Assembly (NCBI GenBank): GCA_963573385.1
Contig: CAUYLG010071729.1
Coordinates: forward strand, 1 to 64,000
Reading direction: 5' to 3'
Origin: Cacajao melanocephalus
Taxonomy: Eukaryota > Chordata > Mammalia > Primates > Pitheciidae
DNA: 64,000 nt
Part shown: positions 62,520 to 64,000 of the stretch, in pieces
Numbering within the stretch: position 1 is the first letter of the stretch
Layout of the letters: every line of letters begins with the position of its first letter
Position numbers and translations under genes: made by a program
The notes under the pieces: generated by a model
What the model was told of the DNA's origin: nothing
Databases searched by the model: none
What the model saw: the letters and a program-made list of their open reading frames with translations, nothing else

Positions 62520-62740
62520 AATTATAAATGCCCCTGCCCTTTGACTCAATGACTGATCTATTGAGAATTTAATGTATGGAAATACTCACACGGGGGCATG
62601 ACAGTACCTACCATATTATCTGTCATAGCCCAAGACTGGGAACAACTGAAAAGTCTGTCCCCAGGGGTAGGTTAAATGAAGGGACATCCATGGAATGGAC
62701 TATCACGCAGCCATCAAAGAGAAGCACGTGGCAGCTTGCT
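62520..62740 (+). mobile_element. Old L1 (L1M-type) fragment
   Basis: GGAAATACTCACAC, CAAGACTGGGAACAACTGAA, GGTTAAATGAAGGGACATCC and ACTATCACGCAGCCATCAAA follow the order of the end of old L1 ORF2/3' UTR. No open frame remains. Confidence 0.6.
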
Positions 62741-62824
62741 GTGTGCTGAGACAGAACAGCGGCCAGGATGTACTTTGCTCAAGTGCAGAACCGCAGACAT
62801 CGCATGCCCTCAAATACATGCGAG

Positions 62825-62871
62825 CACACACACACATACTCTCTCTCTCTCTGTCTCTCTCTCTCTCTACC
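62825..62871 (+). repeat. Compound (AC)n(CT)n microsatellite
   Basis: ACACACACACATA is followed by CTCTCTCTCTCTGTCTCTCT. Confidence 0.9.
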
Positions 62872-63079
62872 TGAAGGCTTGCAGCTCTGGAGATAACTCA
62901 GAGCCCTGGTTTCCCCTCCCTTTGCCTCCAGGGAGGGGAACTGAGAGGCAGGGGTCAGGAGAAGGTGAAAGACCTCATCTCTGTACATTCTTTTGGGTCT
63001 TTTGCATTTTAGACCAGATAGATTTATTCATGAAAAAATATAATTTTATAAATGAAGATAAAGAAATGCATTAGTAAAT

Positions 63080-63373
63080 CGGCTGGGCACAGTAACTCAG
63101 CCCAGTAATCCCAGCGCATTGGGAGGCTTAGTGGAGAGGTTAGATTGAGCCCAGGATTTTGAGACCACCCCAGGCAACATAGTAAGACCCCCGTTCATCT
63201 CTACAAAAAGTTAAAAAATTAGCTGGGCGTGGTGTCATGTGCCTGTGGCCCCAGCTACGTAGGAGGCTGAGCTGGGAAGATGCTTGAGCCCAAGTGTTTG
63301 AGGCTGCAGTGAGCTTGTATGATGGCGACACTGCACTCCAGCCTGGGACCTCGGCTCTAATAATAATAATAGA
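63080..63373 (+). mobile_element. Alu dimer, J-like, with AAT tail
   Basis: CGGCTGGGCACAGTAACTCA to TCTAATAATAATAATAG. Confidence 0.92.
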
Positions 63374-63384
63374 ATAGTCATTCA

Positions 63385-63786
<402 letters not shown>

Positions 63787-64000
63787 CTAGCCACAAAAGC
63801 TGCATGAAAGTACTGTGGTGGCAGCATCTCACCTGTGACACCAGCATAAGGACACCGCTCGTTCCTAGTCCTGCACTGTTTGCTACAGAACCCGGTGTCT
63901 TGCTGGATTATAAATACTGAGTTAGAAAGGCTACCATAGTAAGATATTCAGATTCACAGACCTGATGTGCCAGACATCGGGTTCAACACTTTACATACAC

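Overview
The window is primate nuclear DNA. About 60 Alu copies (dimers, free monomers, one trimer) are interleaved with MIR, L2, old L1 and endogenous-retrovirus LTR fragments. Split exons with GT/AG borders on the minus strand join in phase into the C-terminal 228 residues of PLXDC1 (TEM7, plexin domain containing 1). From memory, PLXDC1 lies at human 17q12 in this orientation with an LRRC37 pseudogene (LRRC37A11P) beyond its 3' end, which matches what is seen here. Several PLXDC1 residues differ from the human protein as I remember it, so the source may be a non-human primate; this was not aligned.

Layout. Positions 1-9.5 kb are repeat-rich intergenic DNA with one exon-like segment at the left edge (plus strand, unassigned). 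Positions 10.3-12.1 kb hold two decayed minus-strand pieces of an LRRC37-family 3' region: a large exon ending in an out-of-place stop beside a small local duplication, and a terminal exon with a stop and a frameshift. Positions 12.1-20.4 kb are intergenic repeats, including an LTR broken by an L1 3' end and an Alu. A CpG island lies at about 20.69-21.26 kb with a GC box and a YY1-like AAGATGGCG start. Two exon-like segments downstream on the plus strand join in frame with its ATG, so it may be the promoter of an unannotated plus-strand transcript. Positions 21.5-28 kb are repeats. From 28.0 kb to the right edge the window is PLXDC1: seven 3' exons (28.8, 30.7, 33.0, 38.2, 39.4, 43.8 and 47.9 kb) and their introns. 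The upstream exons are not found in the last 16 kb and should lie beyond 64 kb.

PLXDC1 is the only clear protein-coding gene. Its visible part encodes the end of the ectodomain, an eight-cysteine PSI/plexin repeat, a serine/threonine-rich stalk, one transmembrane helix and a short cytoplasmic tail. The most notable non-genic structures are a 40-bp, nine-copy intronic VNTR (41.0-41.4 kb), an inverted pair of LTR-like copies 11 kb apart, several local duplications of 28-145 bp, and an ERV LTR lying in the sense direction just past the PLXDC1 stop codon. I saw no prokaryotic-type system, CRISPR array, tRNA or rRNA.
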